64,000 nucleotides of DNA from Panax quinquefolius (GCA_020205615.1 CM035167.1:35724015-35788014), one strand, 5' to 3'. Shown: positions 34,136 through 45,960, counted from the first letter of the stretch. Program-made: numbers and translations. The notes: a model not told the origin generated them from the sequence alone.

Positions 34136-34385
34136 ATAACTTTAATTTTCGTATATATATGATTTTCCTATATATTGCAAATTATGTTATAAAGACATTT
34201 TGAAGGAGGAATTTGAGTTCTTTTAGAAATCAAGCTTCCGTTTAATCAGATAGACAAGCTTTATCTGAATAGTTAAAGATTTGTTCGATCAATTATGATC
34301 GAGATCTATTGGCAATGATTGCGTAGGCTATGTACCCTTGTATGTATGAGTTTTTAAAGCGGTGATTAGGGGACGGAATCTTTAT
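34136..34385 (+). other. D: remnant where pol should be
   Basis: Only 250 bp separate gag from the polypurine tract. The text around GCGTAGGCTATGTACCC resembles the protease/RT junction of A1 (near 7365). GGGGACGGAATCTTTATAAA resembles the A1 3' end at 10335. Protease core, RT, RNase H and integrase are deleted, so D is a gag-only, non-autonomous element. Confidence 0.75.
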
Positions 34386-34397
34386 AAAGGAGGTGAA
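34386..34397 (+). promoter_or_regulatory. D polypurine tract
   Basis: AAAGGAGGTGAA directly before TGTAATAACCC. Confidence 0.8.
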
Positions 34398-36463
34398 TGT
34401 AATAACCCGATATTTTCTATGTAAATAAATAAGAAATTTTGCATATAATTTTTTTTATATTTAAAGATGGGAATATGTATAAGTAATGTGTATATAAATA
34501 TGTGATAAATAAAATTTATTTATTACATGAATAATTTCAAATAATTTTATTTTAGAATTATTGATCATTATAAAGTATATACTTATAATAATTAATTTTA
34601 TAGTAGAAATGTCTTTATTATTTATTTTTTATGAAAATACAATTTTATATTATTTAAATAATATATGAAATGATTATTGGAATTATTATAATCACTATTT
34701 TATTATATGAATTTTAGTTGATTATTAAGTTAATTATTTTAACTTAATTAATAATGTTATATATGAAAGATAAACTAGATATGGAATCCAAAACCTAAAT
34801 TTGGGTATTGATCAAGGATGAGAATAAAATATAATATTAATTATATTTTAATTTTTCACTACAATAAATATGTACTATAAATGTGTAGACTGATAATGGT
34901 TGGTCAATTATGGTAAATTATGTCATAAACCTTATATCGTGTTATTAAACCCTAATTGTTAAACTCAGTTATGAGTTTAAGACTGAGTAGTAATTGTTTT
35001 ATATGAATTTTATTGCGTATTATAGAATTTCTGTAATTAGGAGGAACCCTAATTATTATTTGAAAACCCTAATTTGCTAAAATTAGAAACCCTAATTATT
35101 ATTTTAGTAAATTATGATGTTAATTAGGAAACCCTAATTGTTAATTTGGGAACCCAGATAATAATAAGGAACCCTAATATTTAAACCCTAATTTTCTATT
35201 AAAAACCCTAATTTTAAATTAGTGTGTTTAATTAAAATTTTATTACCCTTTAATTTTAATTTTTCAAACCCTAGTAATTATTTGGGAAACTTTAAGATGT
35301 AAAATCTAGTGAATAAATCCTAGATTCAAGCACCTTGGACAAGAATGCCATTAAAATTAAAATAAAATTACCAAAGTGCCCTTTTTGTACCATTTGGTGT
35401 ATTATTGCTAGCCAAATCTTTTCAAATCTTTGCCAGCCACCCTACACTACCTAGTTGTGAGCTACATCACCAACACATGATCAGCTACTAGCATACAAGT
35501 TCATTGCATCAATTCATTTACTAGATTCAAGAAATAGAAAGTCTCATATTTTACATCATTTGTGCTCTTTACTCATCCAAGACTCTCTCTCTATAAAACC
35601 TACGAAATTAAGTAGCATTTCAGTCACAAAGCAAGCCCCACGATTATCATTAACAGATCAGAAAGTCAGCAGCAAGATCAAAGCTTAGATAAGGTGCAAA
35701 CCCTAAAATTTGAAAATCTTTTGATCTTATGTTAGATGTAATTGTTTTGTGTTAAATATGTTGTATAGGGTGTTAATCAATGATATGGGTTGCTAGATGT
35801 TAGATCCATAACATCTAGAGGCTGAGATTTGATGATTTTCCAAATTTGGAAATTTTTGAAAAATATGGGTCTAATAGTGAATGTCAGGTCCAATAAATCT
35901 CAGTCTGTTATGTGTTTTTGTGTTTTGAAAGTTTGTACTTGTAGTCTGTTAGGAGATCTTTAATATGCACTTTGAATCAGGTCCATATCGGTTGAAGATT
36001 AAAAGTTATTTATGGTCAAAGTGGGTTGACCGTCATTGACCGACTGTTCTTGAAACCCAGATTCTTCCTAGAAACCTCTGACAGTGTTTTTTCAGAGCTT
36101 GGACCTTGCTATGTTTAAGTTTTTTTGCCATGTTGTTGTTTTGTAGTTGTAGACTGACATGAAGACTTCATGCTAAAGCCTTTATATCACATAGATCCTT
36201 AACAAAATTAAATCTAGTGATGGTCAAACTTAGGTAGCCGAAACTGCTCAAGAACATTTCTGGATATCCTGGAAATGTTCTTGAACATTTCTTGTCATGT
36301 ATACTATAGATTTGACCCATTAAACGATATAAATCATGACCAAAACATAAAAGAATTCGAGCATTAAAGTGATAGGTCGAACTGCTGGGTTTCTGGGAAA
36401 AAAACCCAGAAACACTCTGACAGCATGTTTGCTAGCTCAGATCTTTTTGATTAATTATGTTTA
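34398..36463 (+). mobile_element. D 3' LTR, truncated
   Basis: It aligns with the D 5' LTR from its first base through the CCCTAA cluster (34790-35280), the intact solo-C target site at 35631-35645 and part of the 205-bp array. It breaks off at TTATGTTTA, position 36463, where inverted B LTR sequence begins. About 80 bp present in the 5' LTR near 29275-29360 are missing here at 36285. No gene is present. Confidence 0.9.
36248..36284. repeat. 13-bp palindromic arms in D 3' LTR
   Basis: TCAAGAACATTTC (36248-36260) and GAAATGTTCTTGA (36272-36284) are perfect inverted arms around an 11-base centre containing GGATATCC. The 5' LTR equivalent near 29243 is imperfect, so the palindrome appears locally perfected, next to the 80-bp deletion. 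Confidence 0.85.
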
Positions 36464-37604
36464 AGGATATTCATTAGTATTACGACCACAAATTATCCAT
36501 GCACTACATGCAAAAGATATTCGTGTTTTCACCAATGGTCATGATCATGCCAACAATTGTCCATCAATGCATTACTGGTCAATGAGGACTTTTACCACAT
36601 CATTAGTAATAGTACGGTCATGATTATACTGAATAACCCCTGGTCATAATCATACCAAGTCCATCTATGCACTACGGCCACAGATGACTTTCATCATAAT
36701 ATAAGCATGAGAATGATGACAATGATATAAGAATTCAATTAAAGAAAGTAAAGGATAAATTTTTAAACATTTATAATTTAATTTATCCAGAATTCAATAA
36801 TGTCCAAATTGTCAACATGATACTGTTTTGTGGAGTAAAATTCAAGAATAATATTGTATCAAAAATGATTTGGATAAAAAAGAAATCAATTTTTGTCATG
36901 AATAGTACCTCAAGTGAATAGTAACCCAGTGAATAGTACCCCGGCATGAAAAAGTTCAAACCTATCAAGAATGTTCAGAATAATATTTCCATGAAAAGAT
37001 ACTGGATGAAGCGCAAATATCAAGGATATTCTACTAATTTCATGGAGTATAGAAGCCAAAACATTAACAAAATGAGTATAGAATTCAGAATCCGAAACAA
37101 AATAATATTACTTACATACTACAGAGCATGGAAGAAAATATTATTTCATATGAATATTGAACAAAAATAACATCTCTTACCTTAAAAAGAATAGGATTCC
37201 GACTGGTAGGGTGGAGATATTTTTGAAGAAAACTTTTACTATTTTCTATGCTCAAAGCTTTCTAAAACTCGAAAGAAATACACTTAATATTATAGAAGAC
37301 GAATTCTCTGATTCTGGTGTGATTTTCAATTCTAACTAAGCATCCTATTTTTAGGAGAATGGAAAGGATATTATTTGAATTTTTTTCTCACGGACGAACA
37401 TAAGAAAATCACGGGCAAAGTTTCTGAGATTTCATAGATGAAGTTTTAAAATAATTTGATTTTACTATGATGCACTATGCATAATAAAATATAATATATT
37501 CTATTTATAATATAATAAAAAAACTTATAATATATATAATAATCCTATTACCTCCCTTCTAGGCAATTCACTCCCCCCCATTTTCTTTTCTTCCTCTGCA
37601 GACA

Positions 37605-37705
37605 ACATATATATGTATATATAAATATAATATATTTATATATATATATATATATATATAAAACAAAACATATAATAATATAAATATATATATATATTAT
37701 ATAAA
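37605..37705. repeat. TA-rich microsatellite
   Basis: Long TATATA stretches (pure run near 37635-37660) in the U3 part of the inverted B3 LTR. Ordinary AT slippage sequence. Confidence 0.9.
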
Positions 37706-37768
37706 CTTTCCTTCCTTATACGTAATCCATCCCCCGCCCCCCATTTTTGGTTTTTCTTCCACCCGTGG

Positions 37769-37824
37769 GCCCCATATGTAGCCCCCACATGTGGCCCCCA
37801 CATGTGGCCCCCACATGTGGCCCC
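37769..37824. repeat. 13-bp tandem repeat with CACATGTG palindromes
   Basis: GCCCCCACATGTG occurs three times perfectly (37781, 37794, 37807), preceded by one degenerate copy and followed by a partial one. Each unit contains the palindrome CACATGTG, an E-box core. It is strikingly GC-rich in an AT-rich U3 region and is absent from the other B LTRs here. Confidence 0.92.
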
Positions 37825-38617
37825 ACTTTTATTATATAAAAATATACTGAACAACTTTCTACCGATTATTTTAAAAAAAAGGGTAAATGGTGGTTCATAA
37901 AATAAGCAAAATTTACAACAAATACTTCATAAAAATCCCCTCAATATTTTTAACAACATTTATTCATCATTATTATAACTCGCAATATTAACAACCAGAT
38001 TGTTCCCAGGAAAGAGGAGGCTTTCTGATAAGGATTTCTCCCTATTGGCGCGTAATTAGGTTACCAAACCTCTCCTCGACAGAACTTTCTAGACATTGTT
38101 AATTATGTAGATAATAATATGAATAACTTGTCATCTCAATGATTGATTTAATAATGTATAAAATATCGACAATAATTGAATCAAATAACGTGAGATACTA
38201 TGCAGTAATTACTGTAGAAATAATTGAACAAAACTAAGTGACTTATCACGTAAGCATCAATAATCAATACCGTGTGCTATTATGCAACCACGCGTATTAC
38301 TGTAATTTTAACACCGTGTATTTCAACAGTTAACGGTAAAACTTTCGCCGTTATTTTTATAAAAAAATATTTTTGTCGTTTTCTCATTCCGACAATAATT
38401 ACGTTGTGGGGTCCACCAATGATTGTGTCGTCGTATGAATATTCCTTGTTAAAATGAATATTCCCCGACTAATCGAATATTATATAACAACTTGCTTACT
38501 TTGTCAAATTTATAAATATTACCCATAACTATTACATTATATCAAATTCACTCCTTAATATTCAAAAATGATATTTATAGAAAATTCATCTTTATTCATA
38601 AAAATTGGGGTCTTACA

Positions 38618-38662
38618 ACCTTCCCTTATGAAATTTCACCCTCGAAATTAGGGTACATACCA
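38618..38662 (-). mobile_element. End of B3 internal region, inverted
   Basis: On the minus strand GGTATGTACCC, TTTCGAGGGTGAAATTTC and a short purine tract match the last bases of pol and the polypurine tract of B2 (53908-53953). This shows the adjacent LTR was the 3' LTR of an element and not a solo LTR. Confidence 0.8.
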
Positions 38663-39198
38663 TAGTGCAGGAATAATTCAATGATGTGAATTATTTATTA
38701 AGTTGAGTCTCAGCGATAAAACTGTTGATAAACTTTTTAAATCATAGAAGATAGTAGATTTCATGTTCTACTTGACTCTTCTAATGGATTGTTTGTTCCG
38801 CTGCAGCTAAACTTTATGTCTATTGTATTTTATCAGTTTAACATTGTTGAAGGCTAACGATAATTTATTCTGCTTTATCTTAGTCATAATATTTCTTACT
38901 GGGCTAGTTGAGCTCACCCTTTGATTTGATTATTCTCTTCAGGAAATGAGAATATAGCTGGGACTAATCGGGGAACGAAGTGACGGTCTAGATGTTTGCA
39001 TTAGTAGTCCTCACTATTCTGTGAAATAGTATGATAATAAATGTATTGAGGACTTATTTTTAGTTTGAATACTATCGAGAAGACTATTTGTATTAAAACT
39101 CACAGCTCATGTTGTATATTTAAGTTTGTATTTGTATACTGTACCATGTATTTGGTGACTCAGAATAGGTGATGTATACCTATTTTGGAGGCGTCACA
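38663..39198 (+). mobile_element. B3 3' LTR, last fifth, original orientation
   Basis: It begins TAGTGCAGG and continues to GGAGGCGTCACA, matching 48569-49125. It carries the block GGGCTAGTTGAGCTCACCC and an acceptor-like TTCTCTTCAG (38942). TATAA at 39199-39203 is the candidate target duplication in A2. Confidence 0.88.
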
Positions 39199-39316
39199 TA
39201 TAATGCATTTTTATAAGGTTCATTTCCATCTTTTATTTCTTTGACTTCTCTTAAGGTTATGACTTAAAGTTTAAATCCCCCCTTAAGTTTTATAACCTAA
39301 TGCTTTGATACCAACA
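39199..39316 (-). mobile_element. A2 leader fragment with primer-binding site
   Basis: The minus strand matches the A1 leader 4760-4905. The primer site GTTGGTATCAAAGC lies at 39315-39302. The leader stops at the B3 insertion point, so the rest of A2 should lie left of B3, outside the window. Confidence 0.85.
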
Positions 39317-42300
39317 TGTGACGCCCCCAAATCCGGGTATCTTCCAACCGGACAGATGGTGTTACACAGTACTATAGTTCACACAAACATTCAATTAAAA
39401 TGTCTCAGAAGAACGGATATGTCTTATATATATTCAAAATAATATTAACATTCCCCCAGGTTCTTCATAACAATTACAATTGTTCTTATCATAATATCAA
39501 ATATAATTATTACAAACCTATACTATTACATAGGTAATCTACGGGTCTGCCTTAGCCTTCCCTTTATCCTTCCTGTATCCGTCGGTCCGTTCGATCTTAG
39601 CTGCATTCATATGGTTCAAGCAAGAGTGAGCCTAACTAGCTCAGCAAGTATAACAATTCTAATAACACCGCATGCTTGAAACATAGGAATCATATATCTT
39701 CAATAACTGAACAATAGTTATGAAGTACTATCTATAATTCAAAATAGCACTTCTTTTCAGTCAAAATGTTTTACAATGACAATATTCAGTAAAACAACAA
39801 TTTTGGTCTAAGACCATGAGCATTCCATAAGTTCTTTAAAAAGGACATCCCGACACTAAGTCCGTAAGTCCGGTATAGATTACGAGCACGTCTAGGTGAT
39901 CAGCCTATAGTACTCTATATTGATCAACACTACATTCATTAAACGTATGTACGTTTAAGTTGTGGCAACCTCACGTGCCTATCATTTGACGACAATACAA
40001 TTTAGCAAACCCAGTCTCCATTTGAAAACCACACCAACATAGTTTTGTAAAACATTGACAGTACTTTAATAGATTATAAGAAATCCAATCATATTGTAAG
40101 TCTAGCCGAAAGAATTAGCGTTGACTTCATCAAACATTAACTCATGCATAAGAATACAAGAATCATAAATCTTGTCCAGATTGAACTGGAACAAGGGTTA
40201 GAACACTTGCCTTTAGCATCTGCTACAATTATAACATGTGCACTTTAAGTCTTTAAGGTCTCTACAGTAGATGGTAACATCACATAACACATTAGGTCAT
40301 GAATAACATACATTGTTCCTAAAGAATCTTACCCTTCTTCTCAATCTAATTAAGTATTAGATTTATTTTTATTGGTTTTGACCTTCCGTTATGTCATTAT
40401 TACGTTCACATACAATTGACTTATCTTAACCCTAAGTGATCATACTTGAGGTTTAACCATGTATTAACAATGTTACATTAAGTATCTTAGTTCATTGTTA
40501 ATCAATTACCATGCATGCTCTACTTGTAACCATTCTTTACTATCTAAACCCTAAAGCTGGCATTGCGGCGCCAACATTCCTTCTTCGTGTCGTACGTGCT
40601 GGCCTGGCCATATACTAGGGCTAGAAGACCGGACTCGTGCACTGCACAAGTCCCCCTTCGTTTCTGATCGTGTTGTTTGCGTCAAACTCCAAAGAGGCCA
40701 CATCTTTTCTACTAAGCTTTCGTGTGCATATGGCCACCTATTTGGCATTAAATCGGGCATCACTTGGCATGCTTTGCATGCACCGTGAAAACTTAGATAG
40801 TTTTTTAACTTTGCGAAACTCCCGGGCTCGTAACTTCTTTGTTATAAGTCCGAATTGGCTTGTCAAGAGCCTATGGTTCACAAATTACATACTCTATGTG
40901 TTCATGCAAGAATTTTTTCTATTTGACTTTTTAAACTAAAAATTCACCTATTAGTCCAATTTTAACAAAAACGATAAACGTTCGTGAACATTCAACGCCC
41001 GTTTCTTCGTTCTAAGTCGGAATTCAGTCATTTTCGAGTCCACGACTCTATAATGCCAAATAAGACTCATCTCCATCAACAACAAACATTTTCGAGTTCA
41101 AACACAAAATTCGACTTCCATTCCAAGAATTTCACGAATTCGACGATTATCGTCAAATCGTGTGAATTCTGGTAAGACTTCGTTACTAATGATTTGTTCA
41201 TCATTCCAAATAGATTCAATCCATCAATTAGACATCTCAACCTACATATTACAACAACTTATTTTCTTGTTAAGTCATTACACGTTCTTCATGAACTTAT
41301 TTTATTTATCAAAGTATAATTTTATATAACTTTGTTTCTCAAGGCTTATGATAGTTAAAGTCTTTTAACCATCATTTCTACATCTTATTATCATACTATT
41401 CTTCAATCATATAGACATGATATTAGTCTTTCAAGTTCTTGTTTAGTTCATAGCCTATTCATAGATAAAGTGCTTATTTCCGGCTCATTAATACTTAAGT
41501 CATTAGCTTATCCATTCTTATAATTTCTTAGCATACAAGACCATCACTTCTCTATCAAGCTATCATGGAAGAGATGGAAGAATATAGGACAAGAGTCTTA
41601 CCCTTGATGAACTAGTTCCTCTTCTTCTTGAAACAAATATGGAAGTTTAGCTTATAAGTGTTTAGTATCTCTAACACTTAAGTTGCTTTGTAAAGGAAAG
41701 TTGTTGGATGAAATTTGAATAAGGAAATAATGAATCCAAGCTTGGTATTTATTGGACTTCCAATGTTAGGGCATAAGAGTCATTAGGACATCTACCTCCT
41801 TAGTAAACCTCCTTACTATTCACTACTTAACCCCTAAGTAAACTTGCTAACCACACAACTTTCTTGCCCACCACACGAAGTTCTTGGTCACCAAGTTCAC
41901 CCATGGGTTGCCCCATGGATCCTAATTACCCAATGGATCATAGCTTTGGGCTTAGGTTTTAAATTACTTAACTTATCTTTGGTCTTGTCTTAAATCACTT
42001 TGGGCTTCACATTAACAATTACTTGGGCTTTACATATTAATTCACATTGGATTTGTACATCCAATATAATCCACAATTCTATTTACAAATGGCTTAAAGC
42101 CTTAGGACGTATTCTATACGTATAATCCTCGTATACTAATTTCTAATATATGGTATTCCATTATTCATACATACTCGTATAATACTTCGTATCGTACTCG
42201 TATTCATTTACTCATACAATACATACGTATCATATGATCATTACATTAAATTCTTAACGCTTGATTTTCCTATCATTCTCAAATTAAGTCCACGTGCGAA

Positions 42301-42561
42301 ATCTTATGTTTTCCATACTTGAATTATTATTACCTAATCCATCTCACCTTGAAATTATAACGTTACGTATTTCTCAGAAGTTCAAAAATAATTCCCGAAC
42401 GGAATACGATGAATAAGGTTTTTTGGAAAATTTCTCGGAAAGCTTTTATTTTCGTCTTGGAAATTCAAACACTTTAATTCCTTCACGTAGTTAAAATACT
42501 ACAAATTTTTTATGTTTCTAGGTTATAGAATGACATTCATCTTACTAACACATAGTAATAA
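39317..42561 (-). mobile_element. A2 5' LTR, minus strand, nearly complete
   Basis: It is the reverse complement of the A1 3' LTR from TGTGACGCCCCCAAAT at 39317 to within about 80 bp of the LTR start, where B4 is inserted. It is clearly more diverged than the two A1 LTRs are from each other. It holds a donor-like AAG/GGTAAGA (minus, near 41601), the hypervariable island (40560-40790) and the mini-ORF (39539-39601). No gene is present. Confidence 0.9.
39539..39601 (-). other. Conserved LTR mini-ORF (A2)
   Basis: 63-nt minus-strand frame ending in TAG: AKIERTDGY then RKDKGKAKADP. Length and stop are kept in this older copy although A2 has diverged elsewhere. Confidence 0.5.
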
Positions 42562-43269
42562 TGTAAGACCCCAACTTTTATGAATAAAGGATAATTTTTT
42601 CGAATTATATTTTTGAATATTATGGTGTTGATTTTATATAATGTTATAGTTGTGGGTAATATTTACAAATTTTGTAAAGTAAGCAAGTGGTTATATAATA
42701 TTCGATTGGTCGGGGAATATTCTTTTTGTCAGGGAATATTCGTATGACAGCACAATCATTGGTGGACCTCACAACGGAAGTATTGTCGTAGTTAGAAAAT
42801 GACAAAATTAACTTTCTATAAAAATAACGGCGGAGGTGTTACCGTTAAAACTGTTGAACTACCCGGTAGTAAAAGTACGAATAATCTGGCGTGGTTGCAT
42901 AGTAGCACACGGTATTGATTATTGATGCTTACGTGAGAAGTCACTCAGTTATACTCAATTATTGCTACAGTAATTGCTGCATCATATCTCTTATATTATT
43001 GATTCAATTATTGTTACAATATCATCTATATAATATGTTATATTATTAAATCAATAATTGAGACGACAAGTTATAATATTAATGATTAATAATTGTTGAA
43101 AGATTAAATATGTATTGATTAAAAATAAAATGATTTGTGGTAATATTTATTCAATCCTTGATGTGTATAAAGAGTCTATTATGAGATGTTTATGGTAAAT
43201 TTGGTTATTCTATGGGGGGGCCCATATGTCATCATCTAAAGAGTCTCTTTCGCCAATAGTAATTACCTT

Positions 43270-43440
43270 TACCAGACGTCAAACCACTTGTTGTTTCATA
43301 TTCCAGGCGTCGAACCAATTTTCGTTTCACATTACAGGCGTCGAACCAATTGCCGTTTCATATTATAGGCGTCGAACCAATTGTCGTTTCACATTACAGG
43401 CGTCAAAACACTTTTCTTTTCCCATCACCAATCGTCAAGC
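43270..43440 (+). repeat. 31-bp U3 array in B4
   Basis: Five units containing CAGGCGTCGAACCAATT and TCGTTTCACATTA lie upstream of the TATA box, the plus-strand equivalent of 868-1018. Confidence 0.85.
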
Positions 43441-43482
43441 CGCTTACCTTTTCACATTGCAAGTGCTAAGCTAGAAATCTTC

Positions 43483-43491
43483 TATAAATAG
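43483..43491 (+). promoter_or_regulatory. TATA box of B4 LTR
   Basis: TCTATAAATAGAGGCC followed by a GA-rich leader; equivalent to 829-837 in B5. Confidence 0.65.
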
Positions 43492-43745
43492 AGGCCTAGT
43501 TCTTCATTATTTTTCACCAATTCATTCAAGCTATAGAGAGAGAAAGTATAGAGAGAATAAGAGAGAAAGAATAAGAGTATTCTATTACTACACTACTGCA
43601 GTATTCAATCTCCTACTAATGTAAGGGGTGTTATTTATTTTGTATTCATGAAGAGAACTTCTGTTATTCCATTATTTATTATTTTATTGGAATAACCTGT
43701 ATACGCGGGCTACCCTATAATTGGTGAAATTCTTCTATTATTCTA

Positions 43746-45764
43746 GTCTAACAGGCTTAGAACTCTTTAGTCCCTCCGGACAAGGACCCTTCAGGCCGTG
43801 GCTACTTTTTGTTGTTGTAGTTTTTGTTGGTGCTTTGCTGCAAAGATGTCTTGAAGCTTGAACATATTTTATACTTAGCAGCTTAACGTGGTCCTCTTTG
43901 CATTCTGCGTGGAGTCTGGAGCACCTCTTCTCTGGTGCAGCTGATCTTCATATTATTCATCTCAGCTTCATCGATGTCAACTATGCACCATCACCATTTA
44001 GGTTTGCTAAGTTTTTGAGCTTTTGGTAGACTTCGTCTGGCACTTAGCATTCCCTGAACCTTTCTTGAATGGTATGCAGACATGGTTTTGTATCTGTTCT
44101 GTTTCAGCTTTTGGTTCATGGTGATTCGTAGAGTGGCTCTCTAGATCTTCTTTGTGCTCTGCCACTTTTCTGAATGATATCTTCTTGGCCTTCTCGGCTC
44201 TCAACTTAGTTTCCATCTTCAGTGGCATTCTCATCCTTTTTTAGTGAAGCTTTAGTCTGTTCAAGTCCTTCTTCAAATCTGCTTTACTTCCACCTTCGTA
44301 GTCTCACTACCACTGAGACTTGTTCTATTCAGCTCTGGCGGAACTCGTAGAGTCAATAATATAGCATTTTAATAACTCAACGATTCTTTCACTCTGCAAC
44401 TCTTGATCTTTGAAGCTCTAGTTGATATATACTCTTTCACAATCTCTTCGTTGGAATATAGCCATTGGGAGCTATTTAAATTGCTTCACAGATCTCGAGT
44501 TATTTGGTGCAGACTGCAGATGTGACATGACATCCCCTTTTTCACTTTTCTGACACTGCAGTCTACTGTTTCACCTACCCCATCAGAAATGTCATTTTAG
44601 TGTGTCAAGCAGGTAGTCACCTTTATTTCTTCTTTCTGACTTCTCGATCAGAACATCAGGAATTGTCCTTTTGCATCGATGCTCTCAATTAGCAACGTTC
44701 AAATAATAGTCTTCAAATTAAAACGTTGCCAATGCTTCAATCTTCAGATGACCAAACTTTACGATTTTGATGCAGATTTTCTTGGACCTGATCATAGTGT
44801 GTCTTGTTAAATGTTTCTCATTGAATGGTTGAGATAACACTACAATTCTGAAGAGTGTTCATTGGATCTTCAATGTAGAATACATATTCCTTCACTTGTG
44901 CAATGCTTCAATACTTTTGTTTAACTCGATTGATCTCAGGAATAGATAGCTTGACTTCATGTGTTCTAGCCTTTCTTGAATGGCAAGACACATCAGATTT
45001 GTGGCATGCCTAGCTCTTTTTCTCCTTGTGATCTCCTATTCACTTATCATCAATGGTCTGACCCATGCTTAATCACTTTCGCCTTGTTCTTAATAAGCTG
45101 GCCAGTATCTCTGTGTAAACTACATTAATTCCTGCTTTGCTTGTAAACACTACGATCCTGGTTAATTCCAAGATTGTTGTCTTCTGTTCTCTTGATAGCT
45201 ACTGCACTCGCTGACTTTTTTTAGTCAGTTACTTTTACTGAAGTTTTCTTCTAATCGACTTGTGGAAGACTTCATCTTGAATGGCTTTACAACTCAATCT
45301 GGATGTTAATTGGGTTGGTGCTTAGATCATCTGTTAGCTTGCATGCCATTCGTTGAGTGTTCTCTAGTTTTCTTCAGGTGGAATGTATCTTTGCAACTCA
45401 GACTAGAGGATTCATACTTTGGATATTCTGGGAGTGCTTATTTGTTAAAAATTGTGTTGACACTACGATTCTGCCTTGGCATTGTGAGCACCTATGTTGA
45501 AGCCTTAGTTCTGCGGACTACGATTTAGCTTTGGTTCTATAGATACTACATTTTCGAGATCAGATCTTGACAGACTACGATTTTTGTCTTTATGCTTATT
45601 GTCTTCGTCTAATCTTGATCGACTACGATCTCTACCTTTGATATGATCAGTAGACTCCACTACTTCAAGTGTGGCCTACAATTCTTAACTTGGCTCTGGC
45701 AGATGCTCGGTCAGCTCTTAGATAGGCTGTCTCTTACGATTCTGAACATGAATTTGCTTACGAT
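43746..45764. mobile_element. Unclassified 2-kb block inside B4 LTR
   Basis: This block has no counterpart in the other B LTRs and a different base texture (more CT/TG-rich). Frames are short; one minus-strand ORF (44234-44007, 75 codons) is Lys/Glu-rich and unrecognised. Around 44440-44480 on the minus strand there are TATA-like sequences. YTACGAT occurs seven times between 45149 and 45765. I found no clear terminal repeats, target duplication or coding domain. It may be a solo LTR of another family or sequence captured during recombination. Confidence 0.4.
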
Positions 45765-45960
45765 ATTATTTTTCGTATTCGTAAGGAATTTTATTTTCTT
45801 TCAATATTCGTAAGGAATATTATTTTTGTTCAATATTCGTAAGGAATAGTATCTTCGTTCAATATTCGTAAGAAATATTATTTTCGTTCAACAGTTGTAA
45901 GTGATATTATTTTTGTTCAATATTCGTATGAAATAATATTTTCTTCCATACTCTATAGTA
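45765..45960 (+). repeat. 29-bp tandem array with donor-like GTAAGGAAT, B4
   Basis: About six copies of a unit containing TTCAATATTCGTAAGGAATA and TTATTTT. In B3 and B2 the same position carries one to three GTAAGGGATATTATTT copies just downstream of the promoter leader. Confidence 0.85.

Larger units (their letters stand above)
36464..38617 (-). mobile_element. B3 3' LTR, first four fifths, inverted
   Basis: On the minus strand this runs from TGTAAGACCCC at 38617 to ATACTAATGAATATCCT at 36464. The remaining fifth of the same LTR lies at 38663-39198 on the plus strand, starting five bases after the point where this part ends. It includes a degraded TATA region (near 37347), a donor-like AAG/GTAAGAGATG on the minus strand (near 37178) and GTGAATAGTAAC repeats. 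No gene is present. Confidence 0.85.

Noticed and set aside
37636..37854. Minus-strand ORF across the CACATGTG repeats
   Set aside because: It translates a microsatellite and a 13-bp repeat and has no coding signature.
44007..44234. Host gene fragment encoding a Lys/Glu-rich protein
   Set aside because: Only 75 codons, low complexity, no recognised domain and no exon structure; kept only as part of the unclassified block.
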